Shown piece after piece: positions 22,317-31,102 of a DNA stretch of 31,121 bases. Source of the DNA: CAYSRM01 sp964543205. Its GTDB lineage: Bacteria; Verrucomicrobiota; Kiritimatiellia; UBA8416; CAYSRM01. The stretch's first letter is position 1. Each line of letters opens with the position of its first letter. Location: NCBI GenBank assembly GCA_964543205.1, contig CAZIXB010000007.1:1-31121 (forward strand), in the 5' to 3' direction. The notes under the pieces are model-generated. The model searched no databases. It was not told where the DNA came from and saw only the letters and a program-made list of their open reading frames with translations. A program made the translations under genes and the position numbers.

Positions 22317-23648
22317 ATGGATTTGTTCAAAAATGAACATACCGAAAACGACGGTTCAAAGCTGCCGCTTGCAGCCAGAATGCGCCCCAGAGCTATCGAA
22401 GAAATAGTTGGACAGGAACATATTCTGGGGCAGGGCAGGCTCCTCAGTCGCGCCATATCTGCCGACAGATTGAACAGCATTATTCTTTACGGCCCTCCTG
22501 GTTGCGGAAAAACATCAATAGCAGAAGTCATTGCCAACTCCACCATGCGCCGCTTTCTTAGAACAAGCGGCGCAACAGCTAACGTATCCGAACTTAGAAA
22601 ATTGCTGAATACTTCCAGCCAATTAAAGAAGCAAGAGGGCCAGGCTGGAATTCTGTTTATAGACGAGATCCATCGTTTCAACAAGGCACAGCAAGACATC
22701 CTTCTACCTTATGTTGAAGATGGTTCTGCAATTCTTGTCGGGGCAACAACCCACAATCCCATGTTTTTTATCAACAGTCCGCTAACATCCCGCTCGTTGA
22801 TATTTGAGTTGAAATCTCTTGGCGAAGAAGCTGTTTTACAATTGCTTGAACGGACGCTCTCAGAAAAACGGGGACTTGGGGAATTTCGTGTTAGCGCAGA
22901 CAGTGACGCGCTTGCGCATCTGGCGCGAGTCTGTGAAGGCGATGCCCGCCGGGCATTAAACGCGCTGGAGATAGCGGTACTGACAACCCCGCCGCTCAGT
23001 GACGGCACAGTTCATGTGACGCTTGAAATCGCCGAATCGTCAATCCAGAAAAAGGCGGTAGTCTACGATCATGACGAAGACGGCCACTATGACACAATCT
23101 CCGGCTTTATAAAGAGCATGCGCGGATCGGACCCTGATGCATCAGTGTACTGGCTCGCAAAAATGCTTTACGCGGGCGAAGACCCCCGTTTTGTTGCCAG
23201 GCGAATGGTGATTTTCGCCTCCGAGGATATCGGCAACGCAGATCCGCGCGCGCTTGGCATAGCGGTTTCAGCATTTACAGGCGCAGACTATGTGGGAATG
23301 CCTGAAGCCAGGATAATTCTTTCCCAGGCTGCGACATACCTGGCCACAGCGCCGAAGAGTAACGCATCCTATATGGCTATTAAGAAAGCATGGCAGGATG
23401 TTGAAGAGGGAAGAACATTTGAGGTGCCCGAACACCTGAGAAATATTCATGTAAAAAGCGTAGACGAAGATAACCGTTCACGGTCAAGGTATAAGTATCC
23501 CCACGAATATGACGGGCACATAACAGGGCAGCTCTATGTGCCTTCAAACGCGAAATATTACAGCCCCGGAACGCAGGGATACGAAGCGAACATAAGAAAA
23601 AGGCTCGAACGATGGGCTGAAAAGCTTAGGCAAGAAGGTCCGGAATAA
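22317..23648 (+). CDS. rarA: Replication-associated recombination protein A (RarA/MgsA)
   Basis: This AAA+ ATPase, related to clamp loaders and Werner-helicase-interacting proteins, acts at stalled replication forks. The 443-residue protein shows the N-terminal block LAARMRPRAIEEIVGQEHIL, Walker A GPPGCGKTS (about 59-67), Walker B LFIDEIHRFNKAQQD, sensor 1 VGATTHNP and the sensor 2 region CEGDARRALN. The C-terminal tetramerisation domain includes SDPDASVYWLAKMLYAGEDP and FASEDIGNADPRAL. The ATG follows the 6S candidate by only 9 nt and has no clear ribosome binding site, so translation may start inefficiently. Its TAA overlaps the next start by one base. Confidence 0.96.
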   Translation: MDLFKNEHTENDGSKLPLAARMRPRAIEEIVGQEHILGQGRLLSRAISADRLNSIILYGPPGCGKTSIAEVIANSTMRRFLRTSGATANVSELRKLLNTSSQLKKQEGQAGILFIDEIHRFNKAQQDILLPYVEDGSAILVGATTHNPMFFINSPLTSRSLIFELKSLGEEAVLQLLERTLSEKRGLGEFRVSADSDALAHLARVCEGDARRALNALEIAVLTTPPLSDGTVHVTLEIAESSIQKKAVVYDHDEDGHYDTISGFIKSMRGSDPDASVYWLAKMLYAGEDPRFVARRMVIFASEDIGNADPRALGIAVSAFTGADYVGMPEARIILSQAATYLATAPKSNASYMAIKKAWQDVEEGRTFEVPEHLRNIHVKSVDEDNRSRSRYKYPHEYDGHITGQLYVPSNAKYYSPGTQGYEANIRKRLERWAEKLRQEGPE

Positions 23649-24220
23649 TGGTCAAAACAAAAAAGGAAATAAGGGTCGCAATTAACGCCTGCAGAAAAAA
23701 AATAGATCCTCGAAAGAGGGCGACTGCAAGCTTCATGGCGGCGCGGCAGCTCGAAGAGGTTGAAGATTTTAAAGCCGCGCGAATTGTCAGCGTTTACCTG
23801 AGTCTTCCCTGGGAAATTGACACAGATAACATTGTTTGGTTCTGCCGGAATGAAGGGAAAATATTGTGTGTCCCGGCTTTTGATGATGAGCGAGGAGAAT
23901 ACCGGATGGCAGAATACCGGGACAGTATGGAGATGCGCGAAGGCAATTGCGGAACAAGGGAACCGCGCTTTCCTGAATGGGTCAAGTCTTTGAAGGTGGA
24001 TGTTTTTGTAATTCCAGGCCTGGCTTTCGGGCGCAAGGGAGAGAGGATCGGGCACGGCGGAGGACATTACGACCGCATTCTCAGCCGCGCACACAAAAAT
24101 AATGCGCTCAAGCTTGGGTTGGCTTATGACTTTCAGGTTTTTGACATCCTGCCTCAGGAACCGCACGACAGCCGGGTTGACATGGTGGTTACAGAGTCTC
24201 GGGTTATACATTGCAGGTAA
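23648..24220 (+). CDS. 5-formyltetrahydrofolate cyclo-ligase
   Basis: The enzyme (YgfA/MTHFS family) converts 5-formyl-THF to 5,10-methenyl-THF using ATP. The 190-residue product has normal length. It shows an N-terminal KKEIRVAINACRKKIDP basic helix, VSVYLSLPWEIDTDNI, and the C-terminal signature GRKGERIGHGGGHYDR (about 129-144), ending with DMVVTESRVI. It begins at the last base of the rarA stop codon (TAATG). Its link to the upstream 6S RNA candidate mirrors the ssrS-ygfA arrangement of many proteobacteria. It is also related in function to fhs at the start of the window. Confidence 0.95.
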   Translation: MVKTKKEIRVAINACRKKIDPRKRATASFMAARQLEEVEDFKAARIVSVYLSLPWEIDTDNIVWFCRNEGKILCVPAFDDERGEYRMAEYRDSMEMREGNCGTREPRFPEWVKSLKVDVFVIPGLAFGRKGERIGHGGGHYDRILSRAHKNNALKLGLAYDFQVFDILPQEPHDSRVDMVVTESRVIHCR

Positions 24221-24283
24221 TGCAATCAGTAAAGAAAATAACAAATACGGGCGTTTGTCCGATCAGGAGAAAGGAACAGCGGA

Positions 24284-25840
24284 ATGGGTATTATTGTACT
24301 GACAGGAATTCTGGGGGTTATGCTTGGGGCTGGAGCCGGGTACCTTGTCCGATATTTAATCGGCTCATCACGTTCTGAAAGCAGGGAACAGCAGGCCAGG
24401 CTTGTGCTGGAGAAAGCAAAGGTCGACGCCGATTCGATTAGAAGAGAGGCTGAAATCAAGGCAAAGGCCGAGGTTTTGAAAGCAAGGGAGGAATTTGAAA
24501 GCACGACTGAGTCCAAAATCAGAAAACTGGCGGACCAGGAAGAAAGAATAACTGAAAGAGAGACGAATCTTGACCGCAAGGTTTCCATGATAGAGAAAAA
24601 GGAATTCAACCTTGAAACCAAACTTGCCGAGATCGAAAAAACAAAAGCCATGCTTGAACATGAGCGTGGCGAGGTTGCCGATCTGACACGGCAGGAAAAA
24701 GCAAAACTTCAGAAAGTGGCGGCCATGACCAGAGAAGATGCCAGAAAGGCATTGCTTGAGAGGGTTCAAAATGAGGTTCAAGGCGATATCAGCAATCTGA
24801 TCAGAAAAATGCAGGAGCGGGCAAGAGAAACTGCCAACAAAGAGGCCAGAAAGATAGTAGCTCTTTCCATCCAGAAGTATGCGGCGTCTCACGCAAGCGA
24901 AATGACCACCAGCACTGTTCTTTTGCCAAACGACGGCATGAAAGGTCGTATTATCGGCAGGGATGGAAGAAATATCAAGGCCCTGGAATCGGCGACAGGA
25001 ATAAATATTCTTATCGACGATACACCTGAAGCGGTAGTTCTTTCCGGTTTTGATCCGATCCGGCGCGAGGTGGCAAGACAGGCGCTTGAAGCGTTGATTT
25101 CGGACGGACGCATTCACCCTGCCCGCATTGAAGAGATAGTCCAGAGCACAAGAGAACACATGGACGAAACCATACGCACTGCCGGTGAGGAAGCAGCTTA
25201 TTCCGTCGGGGCTCAGGAGATAAGTCCCTCCCTGCTGCGAATGCTGGGACGTCTCAAATTCAGAACCAGTTACACGCAGAATGTCCTGCAGCATTCAGTG
25301 GAGGTAGCGCAGCTTATGGGGGTGATGGCCGGGGAACTAGGCCTTGATGCTTCGCTTGCAAAGAGGGTCGGGCTGTTTCACGATATCGGCAAGGCTCTTG
25401 ACCACGAAATCGAGGGAGGGCACGCTATAATCGGCGCGGATCTTCTGAAAAAAGAAGGAGAATCATCAGTTGTTGTTAATGCCGTTGCAGCGCACCATGA
25501 GGAAGTGGAACGCGAGAGTCTGTACGCTGTGCTTGCCTCCGCAGCAGACGCAATCTCAAGTTCAAGAGTAGGCGCCAGGTCTGAGACTACCGAGCTTTAT
25601 GTCAAGCGTCTCGAAAAACTCGAATCAGCAGCAACAGAATTTGAAGGGGTTGCCAAAAGTTATGCCATGCAGGCGGGCCGGGAAGTGCGCGTTATAGTAA
25701 TACCCGAAAAAGTCGATGACAACGGCGCAATGTCGCTGGCCCGGGATATAAGCAGGAAAATTGAAAGCGAACTTCAGTATCCCGGCCAGATCAAAGTTGT
25801 TGTAGTAAGGGAAACACGATGCGTTGAATACGCGCACTAG
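24284..25840 (+). CDS. rny: Ribonuclease Y
   Basis: This membrane-anchored endoribonuclease initiates mRNA decay. The 518-residue protein has an N-terminal membrane helix (GIIVLTGILGVMLGAGAGYL). A long charged coiled coil follows (about 30-200, rich in Glu, Lys and Arg). A KH domain has the GxxG loop GRIIGRDGRN near residue 222. An HD domain has the metal-binding HD in FHDIGKALDHEIEGGH near residue 366, and the tail is typical of the family (GQIKVVVVRETRCVEYAH). AAAGGAA lies upstream of the ATG. It is 63 nt after the cyclo-ligase gene and 13 nt before xseA. Confidence 0.97.
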   Translation: MGIIVLTGILGVMLGAGAGYLVRYLIGSSRSESREQQARLVLEKAKVDADSIRREAEIKAKAEVLKAREEFESTTESKIRKLADQEERITERETNLDRKVSMIEKKEFNLETKLAEIEKTKAMLEHERGEVADLTRQEKAKLQKVAAMTREDARKALLERVQNEVQGDISNLIRKMQERARETANKEARKIVALSIQKYAASHASEMTTSTVLLPNDGMKGRIIGRDGRNIKALESATGINILIDDTPEAVVLSGFDPIRREVARQALEALISDGRIHPARIEEIVQSTREHMDETIRTAGEEAAYSVGAQEISPSLLRMLGRLKFRTSYTQNVLQHSVEVAQLMGVMAGELGLDASLAKRVGLFHDIGKALDHEIEGGHAIIGADLLKKEGESSVVVNAVAAHHEEVERESLYAVLASAADAISSSRVGARSETTELYVKRLEKLESAATEFEGVAKSYAMQAGREVRVIVIPEKVDDNGAMSLARDISRKIESELQYPGQIKVVVVRETRCVEYAH

Positions 25841-25853
25841 TTAAAGGCAGTCT

Positions 25854-27128
25854 GTGCAGAAAGAACCGAAAAAGATATACAAAGTCGTGGAACTGACACG
25901 GCTTATAAAGTCAACCTTGGAATCATGCGTCGGCTCTGTGTGGCTGGAGGGCGAGCTTTCCAACGTCAGGCGGCCCCAGTCAGGGCATTATTACCTGACC
26001 ATAAAGGACGAGAGCGCCCAGATATCAGGCGTATTATTCAGGGGAAATCAACGCGGACTTACGTTCCAGCCTGTTGACGGTTTGCTGGTGAGAGCCTACG
26101 GCGACATCAGTGTCTATGAAAGAAGCGGAAATTACCAGATTATCATCCGCCGGATCGAAAAAAGCGGAAAAGGGGAACTCCAGGAACAGTTTGAAAAGCT
26201 CAAGCAGAAACTGCTTAAAGAAGGGCTTTTCGACAAGTCCTTGAAAAAGCCTGTTCCCGCTCTGCCCCAGCATATCGGCGTTGTAACTTCCGGAACAGGA
26301 GCGGCAATCAGGGATATTCTCAACGTGATATCCCGGCGGTTTCCAAATCTGCACCTTCAACTTTATCCGGTAAAGGTACAGGGAGCAGAGGCCGCGAAAG
26401 AGATCGCTGGAGCTATAGCATATTTCGATAAAAAGAAGGATATGGATGTAATCATTGTGGGACGGGGCGGCGGCAGCATGGAGGATCTTTGGGCTTTCAA
26501 TGAAGAGGTTGTTGCAAGAGCGATTGCGGCTTGCCGCATTCCGGTTATTTCCGCGGTGGGGCACGAGATAGATTTTACTATAAGCGATTTTGTCGCCGAT
26601 TTGCGAGCGCCAACCCCTTCGGCCGCGGCCGAACTGGTCGTTGGCCGCAAAAAGGAATATGAGAAAAATATAAGCGAGATGGAACGCAGGCTTTTAATGA
26701 CGCTCCGGGAGAAGATCACTTGTTTGCGCAACAGGCTTGCTGCCGCACAGGGCAGTTATGTGTTCAAGGAGCCGGGAAATGTGGTTGCGCGGCATTCCCA
26801 GAGGCTCGAATCTATCCAAATGATGATGCGCCACCAACTTATGGAGTCTGCGCGTCAATCACGGCAGCGTGTTGATGATCTGTCCATAAGGATGCTGCAT
26901 CAAGCACGAATGTGGAGCCAGAGATGCCGCTATAACCTTGAGAAACTGGAAAGCCAGATTAACGCTTATAATCCAAGAGCAGTGCTTGGGAGAGGCTACA
27001 GCTTGACAAAGAATCGCAATGGGGAGATTGTAAGGTCTGCAGCCGACGTGAGGGCAAACGAGATTATTGACACGGAATTGGCTGAAGGAAGCATAGAATC
27101 GCGAGTCATCGACTCGTCGGCCGGATGA
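25854..27128 (+). CDS. xseA: Exodeoxyribonuclease VII large subunit
   Basis: The catalytic large subunit degrades single-stranded DNA to oligonucleotides. Translation starts at GTG 25854, giving 424 residues. The N-terminal OB fold includes VWLEGELSNVRRPQSGHYYL and DESAQISGVLFRG. The catalytic part carries IGVVTSGTGAAIRDIL, the glycine-rich GRGGGSMEDLWAFNEE and VISAVGHEIDFTISDFVADL followed by RAPTPSAAAEL. A long coiled-coil region comes before the C-terminal PRAVLGRGYSLTKN. The small subunit gene follows about 90 nt downstream. The GTG start has only a weak AAAGG site before it. Confidence 0.96.
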   Translation: MQKEPKKIYKVVELTRLIKSTLESCVGSVWLEGELSNVRRPQSGHYYLTIKDESAQISGVLFRGNQRGLTFQPVDGLLVRAYGDISVYERSGNYQIIIRRIEKSGKGELQEQFEKLKQKLLKEGLFDKSLKKPVPALPQHIGVVTSGTGAAIRDILNVISRRFPNLHLQLYPVKVQGAEAAKEIAGAIAYFDKKKDMDVIIVGRGGGSMEDLWAFNEEVVARAIAACRIPVISAVGHEIDFTISDFVADLRAPTPSAAAELVVGRKKEYEKNISEMERRLLMTLREKITCLRNRLAAAQGSYVFKEPGNVVARHSQRLESIQMMMRHQLMESARQSRQRVDDLSIRMLHQARMWSQRCRYNLEKLESQINAYNPRAVLGRGYSLTKNRNGEIVRSAADVRANEIIDTELAEGSIESRVIDSSAG

Positions 27129-27220
27129 TTCGCCTTGAAAAGCCGGAGAGCTTTCCTCGGTTGAAATACAAAAGCTTGAAAAAGGCAAAAGAACAGACAT
27201 CACCACAGGAGAGTTGAGTC

Positions 27221-27535
27221 ATGAAAGAGAAAACTGGAACAGACGAAAAAGGCGGAAAGAAGAAAATGAGCTTTGAGCAGTCTCTCGAAAGACTGGAACA
27301 GATCGTCAAGGAAATGGAAAGCGGTTCTTTGAGTCTTGAAAAAATGATCACTCGTTTTGAGGAAGGGCAGAAGCTCCTGAAGCAATGTTCCGGCAAACTA
27401 GAGGAGGTAGAGCGTAAAATAGAAGCGCTTGTTAAAAAAGGGGACCAGATGGTTCCGGAACAAATGGATGACTGTCAGGATGAACAAGGGGCTTCATTCG
27501 AAAGTGACAATGCCGGGGGAGAGCTTTTTGCATGA
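27221..27535 (+). CDS. xseB: Exodeoxyribonuclease VII small subunit
   Basis: XseB binds in several copies to the XseA coiled coil and is needed for activity. The core SFEQSLERLEQIVKEMESGS followed by LSLEKMITRFEEGQKLLKQC and LEEVERKIEAL is the family signature. The 104 residues are longer than usual, with a lysine-rich N-terminus (MKEKTGTDEKGGKKK) and an acidic C-terminal tail. AGGAGAG precedes the ATG at good distance. The stop overlaps the start of the ABC ATPase gene (ATGA), an unexpected coupling of a nuclease subunit to a transporter component. Confidence 0.95.
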   Translation: MKEKTGTDEKGGKKKMSFEQSLERLEQIVKEMESGSLSLEKMITRFEEGQKLLKQCSGKLEEVERKIEALVKKGDQMVPEQMDDCQDEQGASFESDNAGGELFA

Positions 27536-28518
27536 CCGGAGCCGATGATTTATTTGTCAGAATTTCCGGGTTAAAAACATGGTTTGGTTCCCGCGCAAAA
27601 CCGGTCAAGGCAGTGGACGGAATTTCTCTCAGCATTCGCAAAGGTGAAACCGTTGCGCTTGTTGGCGAAAGCGGTTGCGGGAAGAGTGTTACAGCTCTTT
27701 CCATGGCGAAACTGGTGCCTGAGCCTCCAGGCTTCTATGAAGACGGTTCTATACTGATAGACGGTAGCGATGTGCTTGGGATGACGGACCGGGAACTCAG
27801 ACGCGTGCGCGGCAGCAAGATAGGCTACATTTTTCAGGAACCGGGCAGTTCGCTGAACCCGGTGGTCAATGTAGGGTCTCAGATTGCAGAAGCTCTGCGG
27901 TTGCACGGGAAAGGGACAGGGTCGAGAGAAGAAGTTATGCAACTTATGCGCACCGTCGGCCTTCCTGATCCGGCGCGCCGAATCAAGGCCTATCCACACG
28001 AATTAAGCGGTGGCATGCAGCAGAGGACAATGATTGCAATGGCGCTGGCCGCCAGACCGGGTTTGCTTGTTGCCGACGAACCTACTACAGCTCTGGATGT
28101 TACAATTCAGGCGCAGATTCTTGAACTTATGAAGCGGCTGCAGTCCGAGATGAAGATGGCCATCTTATTGATTACCCATAACCTGGGACTTGTTGCTGAG
28201 ATGGCCCATTATATTTATGTAATGTACGCGGGCAGGGTGGTCGAATCAGGTCCGGCGGAAGAAACATTGAGGCAGCCGGCTCATCCTTATACGGTAGGAT
28301 TGATTAATGCTGTGCCAGATCTTGAAAGCTGGCCGGGCAAAGGCAAAAGAATAAAGGGAATACCAGGCTCTGTGCCAGATCCGTCCATGCTTCCTCCTGC
28401 CTGTCGGTTTGCGCCGCGTTGTCCAAGAGCTCAAAAGCAGTGCCACGCCGCTGAACCAGCCCTTGAACGGAAGGGTGAAGGAAAGAGAGAGGTGCGATGC
28501 AATTTTCCGTATATTTAG
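27532..28518 (+). CDS. Oligopeptide/dipeptide-type ABC transporter ATP-binding protein (DppD/OppD-like)
   Basis: This cytoplasmic ATPase belongs to a peptide/nickel-type ABC importer family. The 328-residue protein has Walker A GESGCGKS (45-52), the Q-loop in IGYIFQEPGSSLNP, signature LSGGMQQR (159-166), Walker B LLVADEPT and the ITHN switch histidine. The C-terminal oligopeptide-transporter domain (PYTVGLINAVPDL) carries four cysteines spaced as in DppD-like proteins (CRFAPRCPRAQKQC plus a later C), which in relatives can hold an iron-sulfur cluster. The partner ATPase follows 10 nt downstream. No permease or binding-protein gene is present in the window, so the substrate is unknown. Confidence 0.93.
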   Translation: MTGADDLFVRISGLKTWFGSRAKPVKAVDGISLSIRKGETVALVGESGCGKSVTALSMAKLVPEPPGFYEDGSILIDGSDVLGMTDRELRRVRGSKIGYIFQEPGSSLNPVVNVGSQIAEALRLHGKGTGSREEVMQLMRTVGLPDPARRIKAYPHELSGGMQQRTMIAMALAARPGLLVADEPTTALDVTIQAQILELMKRLQSEMKMAILLITHNLGLVAEMAHYIYVMYAGRVVESGPAEETLRQPAHPYTVGLINAVPDLESWPGKGKRIKGIPGSVPDPSMLPPACRFAPRCPRAQKQCHAAEPALERKGEGKREVRCNFPYI

Positions 28519-28528
28519 GTGAATTTTA

Positions 28529-29566
28529 ATGGGAATGCTTTCAATAGAAAGAGCTGAAGCCGGTTTCGCTGTGCGGGATCGCATGGGAAGAAAAAGCCGG
28601 CTTATGGCTGTGAACGATGTTAGCCTGTCTGTCTCTCGAGGAGAGACTGTAGGCCTGGTAGGAGAAAGCGGTTGCGGGAAAACAACACTCGGAAGCGCAA
28701 TAATAGGTCTGACCGAATTAACTTCCGGAAGAATAATGTATAATGGCCGAGATGTCCGCGATCTTCTGAAAAACAACTCGAAATTCTTCAGGAGAGAAAT
28801 TCAGATGATCTTCCAGGATCCTTTCGGATCATTGAACCCCCGGCTGACAATCGGATCTGCAATTTCGGAAGTTCTAAAGATCCACGGAATATGCGGAAAC
28901 AAACTTGAACGCCGCCGGAAGGTTGCATCTGCTCTCGAGTCTGTCGGACTGGAAAGCAGCTATGCGTCACGTTACCCGCACGAGTTCAGCGGGGGCCAGA
29001 GGCAACGGCTGGGTATAGCAAGAGCGCTGGCGCTTAATCCTTCGCTTGTGATTGCAGATGAACCGGTGTCGGCGCTTGACGTATCAGTGCAGGTGCAGAT
29101 ACTGAATTTGATGCTGGATTTACAGAACCAACGGAACCTTTCCTACATTTTTATCGCTCATGATCTGGCAGTGGTTAAATACATGTGCGACCGCATTCTC
29201 GTGATGTATCTCGGCGGGATTGTTGAACATGCCGCGGCATTGGAAATTTTTCAGCATCCTGCGCATCCCTATACGGAGGCGCTTCTTTCGGCCGTTCCGG
29301 ATGTGGAAAAGGGTTTAACGGCAAGAACCGAAGGATCAAAACGGATTGTTCTTCAAGGCGATGTTCCCTCAGCAACCGACAGAATTCCCGGTTGCCCTTT
29401 TCATCCGAGGTGTCATCGCGCCAGGAATATCTGCCGGGAACTCATACCTCCACGAAAAAGAGTTTCAGAAAACCACACCTCCGTATGTCACTTTGCAGAA
29501 GAAATATTTGCTTTGAGCAAGCCTGAGACAATGGAAATGCGCGAAGACATTCATAGACAACAATAA
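28529..29566 (+). CDS. Oligopeptide/dipeptide-type ABC transporter ATP-binding protein (DppF/OppF-like)
   Basis: This is the second ATPase of a heterodimeric pair, 345 residues. It has Walker A GESGCGKTT near residue 45, the Q-loop IQMIFQDPFGSLNPRLTIG, signature FSGGQRQR near 153, Walker B LVIADEPVSALDVSVQ and the switch IAHDLAVVKYM. The C-terminal family region HPAHPYTEALLSAVP is followed by a cysteine cluster (CPFHPRCHRARNIC and a later C). The pair would energise import of a peptide-like or small solute together with permeases encoded elsewhere. The fabF-like gene begins 18 nt after its stop, so all may be on one transcript. Confidence 0.93.
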   Translation: MGMLSIERAEAGFAVRDRMGRKSRLMAVNDVSLSVSRGETVGLVGESGCGKTTLGSAIIGLTELTSGRIMYNGRDVRDLLKNNSKFFRREIQMIFQDPFGSLNPRLTIGSAISEVLKIHGICGNKLERRRKVASALESVGLESSYASRYPHEFSGGQRQRLGIARALALNPSLVIADEPVSALDVSVQVQILNLMLDLQNQRNLSYIFIAHDLAVVKYMCDRILVMYLGGIVEHAAALEIFQHPAHPYTEALLSAVPDVEKGLTARTEGSKRIVLQGDVPSATDRIPGCPFHPRCHRARNICRELIPPRKRVSENHTSVCHFAEEIFALSKPETMEMREDIHRQQ

Positions 29567-29584
29567 GCGGCAAAGGAATCCGGG

Positions 29585-30841
29585 ATGAACGGGAGCACAG
29601 TTACACCAAAACGGAAGGTTGCAGTTACGGGCATAGGCGCCGTGACGCCATGCGGCATCGGGGAAGACGAAATCTGGAAACATCTGGTCAGCAGCAAGAC
29701 CGGTATCAGAAGGATTCACTCGCTTGATGTCAGTGATTACAAGTCAAAGAATGGAGCCGAAATAGAAGAAGGAAAGCTTGAAACAGCTCTAAAAGCAGCC
29801 GGACTGGCGTCAAGAAAAGACCGCACAATAGATCTTGCCATGCTGGCAGCTGGAACAGCCTTGAAACAAAGCGGCCTTGTCACGGATGAGGGAGAAGCCG
29901 AGCCCTGGAACGTAGCTGTCATTGCGGGTACGGGAACCGGTGTATCGCATACTCTATATGAAACATTTAAAGGCTATTTCGAAAAAGGACTTCGCGGTGT
30001 GCGTCCCACTTCCGTGCCCCGGGGGATGGCGAATGCAATCTCGTCTCAGCTTTCAATGCAATTCAAGTTAACCGGACCCAATTACGTTACCATTTCAGCA
30101 TGTTCTTCTTCGACCAATGCAATAGGAATAGGCTTCCGTATGATCAGAGATGGATATTCGGACGCTGTTCTGTGCGTAGGGACTGATGCGCCGTTTGATC
30201 CTTTCCTTTACGGCGCATGGAACAATCTGGGCGTTCTTTCAAAGAGGGAAGAACCGGAACTTGCCTGCCGCCCTTTTGACAAAGACCGGGACGGCTGCAT
30301 TCTGGGAGAAGGCGCCGGCGCGCTTACGCTTGAGAACGAAGAAACCGCTCTGGCGCGTGGCGCTGATATCAGGGCAGAAATAGCCGGTTATGGTGAATCT
30401 TCAGATGCGTCGCATATAACCAGGCCAAATCCCGAAGGCCAGTCCAGGGCGATTTGTGCGGCGCTTGATTCTGCAGGCATATCTGCGGCAGAAGTCGGTT
30501 ACATCAATGCTCACGGTACCGGTACCAGGGCAAATGACCCGGCGGAAAGCCTATCTATCCGCAAGGCATTGGCAGGCGAGGCCGATCGTATACCTGTTGC
30601 TTCCAATAAATCTTTTTTCGGCCACCTCCTGGGCGCTTGCGGCGCTGTTGAATCCATAGTTGCCATATTAAGCCTCGACCACGGCGTTTCGCCACCGAAC
30701 CTGAATCTTGCCGAGCCGGACCTTGAATGCGGACTCAATCTCGTATCAACCAGTCCAAGCCGGATCAATGCTGAATTCGCTCTTAAAAACAGCTTTGGTT
30801 TCGGCGGCAATAATGCAGTGCTTGTGATAAAGAAAAGATGA
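29585..30841 (+). CDS. fabF: Beta-ketoacyl-ACP synthase II family protein
   Basis: A condensing enzyme that extends acyl chains with malonyl-ACP. The 418-residue thiolase-fold protein has the full Cys-His-His triad: C173 in ISACSSSTNAIG, H310 in NAHGTGTRANDP and H347 in NKSFFGHLLGACGAVE. It also has the N-terminal KVAVTGIGAVTPCG and C-terminal NSFGFGGNNAVLV. CGGGAT precedes the ATG. It stands apart from any acpP, fabD or fabG, so a role in a dedicated pathway cannot be excluded. The housekeeping FabF role is the simplest reading. The symbol is therefore family-level. The gene is followed by two repeat elements. Confidence 0.88.
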   Translation: MNGSTVTPKRKVAVTGIGAVTPCGIGEDEIWKHLVSSKTGIRRIHSLDVSDYKSKNGAEIEEGKLETALKAAGLASRKDRTIDLAMLAAGTALKQSGLVTDEGEAEPWNVAVIAGTGTGVSHTLYETFKGYFEKGLRGVRPTSVPRGMANAISSQLSMQFKLTGPNYVTISACSSSTNAIGIGFRMIRDGYSDAVLCVGTDAPFDPFLYGAWNNLGVLSKREEPELACRPFDKDRDGCILGEGAGALTLENEETALARGADIRAEIAGYGESSDASHITRPNPEGQSRAICAALDSAGISAAEVGYINAHGTGTRANDPAESLSIRKALAGEADRIPVASNKSFFGHLLGACGAVESIVAILSLDHGVSPPNLNLAEPDLECGLNLVSTSPSRINAEFALKNSFGFGGNNAVLVIKKR

Positions 30842-30868
30842 AATGAATAGATCATTGTTTGCCCCGCA

Positions 30869-31052
30869 CTAACCCGCATATCTCACAAAATTCCTGCTGC
30901 GAACGCGGATAGCGCCACTGCGACGGCACGAATTAGCAAAACGCCAGATTGCAGTATGTCTATACGGCTGCTCCGGCGTTTCACCAATTTGCACCCCCGC
31001 AGCAGCACTCTCCACGCTCTCGCCACGAAATTCTGTGAGATATGCGGGCTAA
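30869..31052 (-). repeat. Long palindromic repeat element (copy B)
   Basis: The 184-bp element is bounded by CTAACCCGCATATCTCACA (30869-30887) and TGTGAGATATGCGGGCTAA (31034-31052). On the minus strand it matches copy A (5019-5199) along its whole length. I count 11 differences, all of them transitions. Like copy A it is an imperfect inverted repeat throughout. It lies 28 nt after the fabF stop. Confidence 0.9.
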
Positions 31053-31102
31053 CAGCGCTCTGAACCGTTTCTGCCCGAAAAAGTGTGAGATATGCGGGCT
31101 AA
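31053..31102 (+). repeat. Partial short-family repeat abutting copy B
   Basis: CCGTTTCTGCCCGAAAAAG is followed by the shared end TGTGAGATATGCGGGCTAA (31084-31102). It matches the left arm of copy C read in reverse in 35 of 38 positions. Only one end is present, and it begins exactly where copy B stops, so copy B may have inserted into or next to an older short-family element. Confidence 0.75.
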
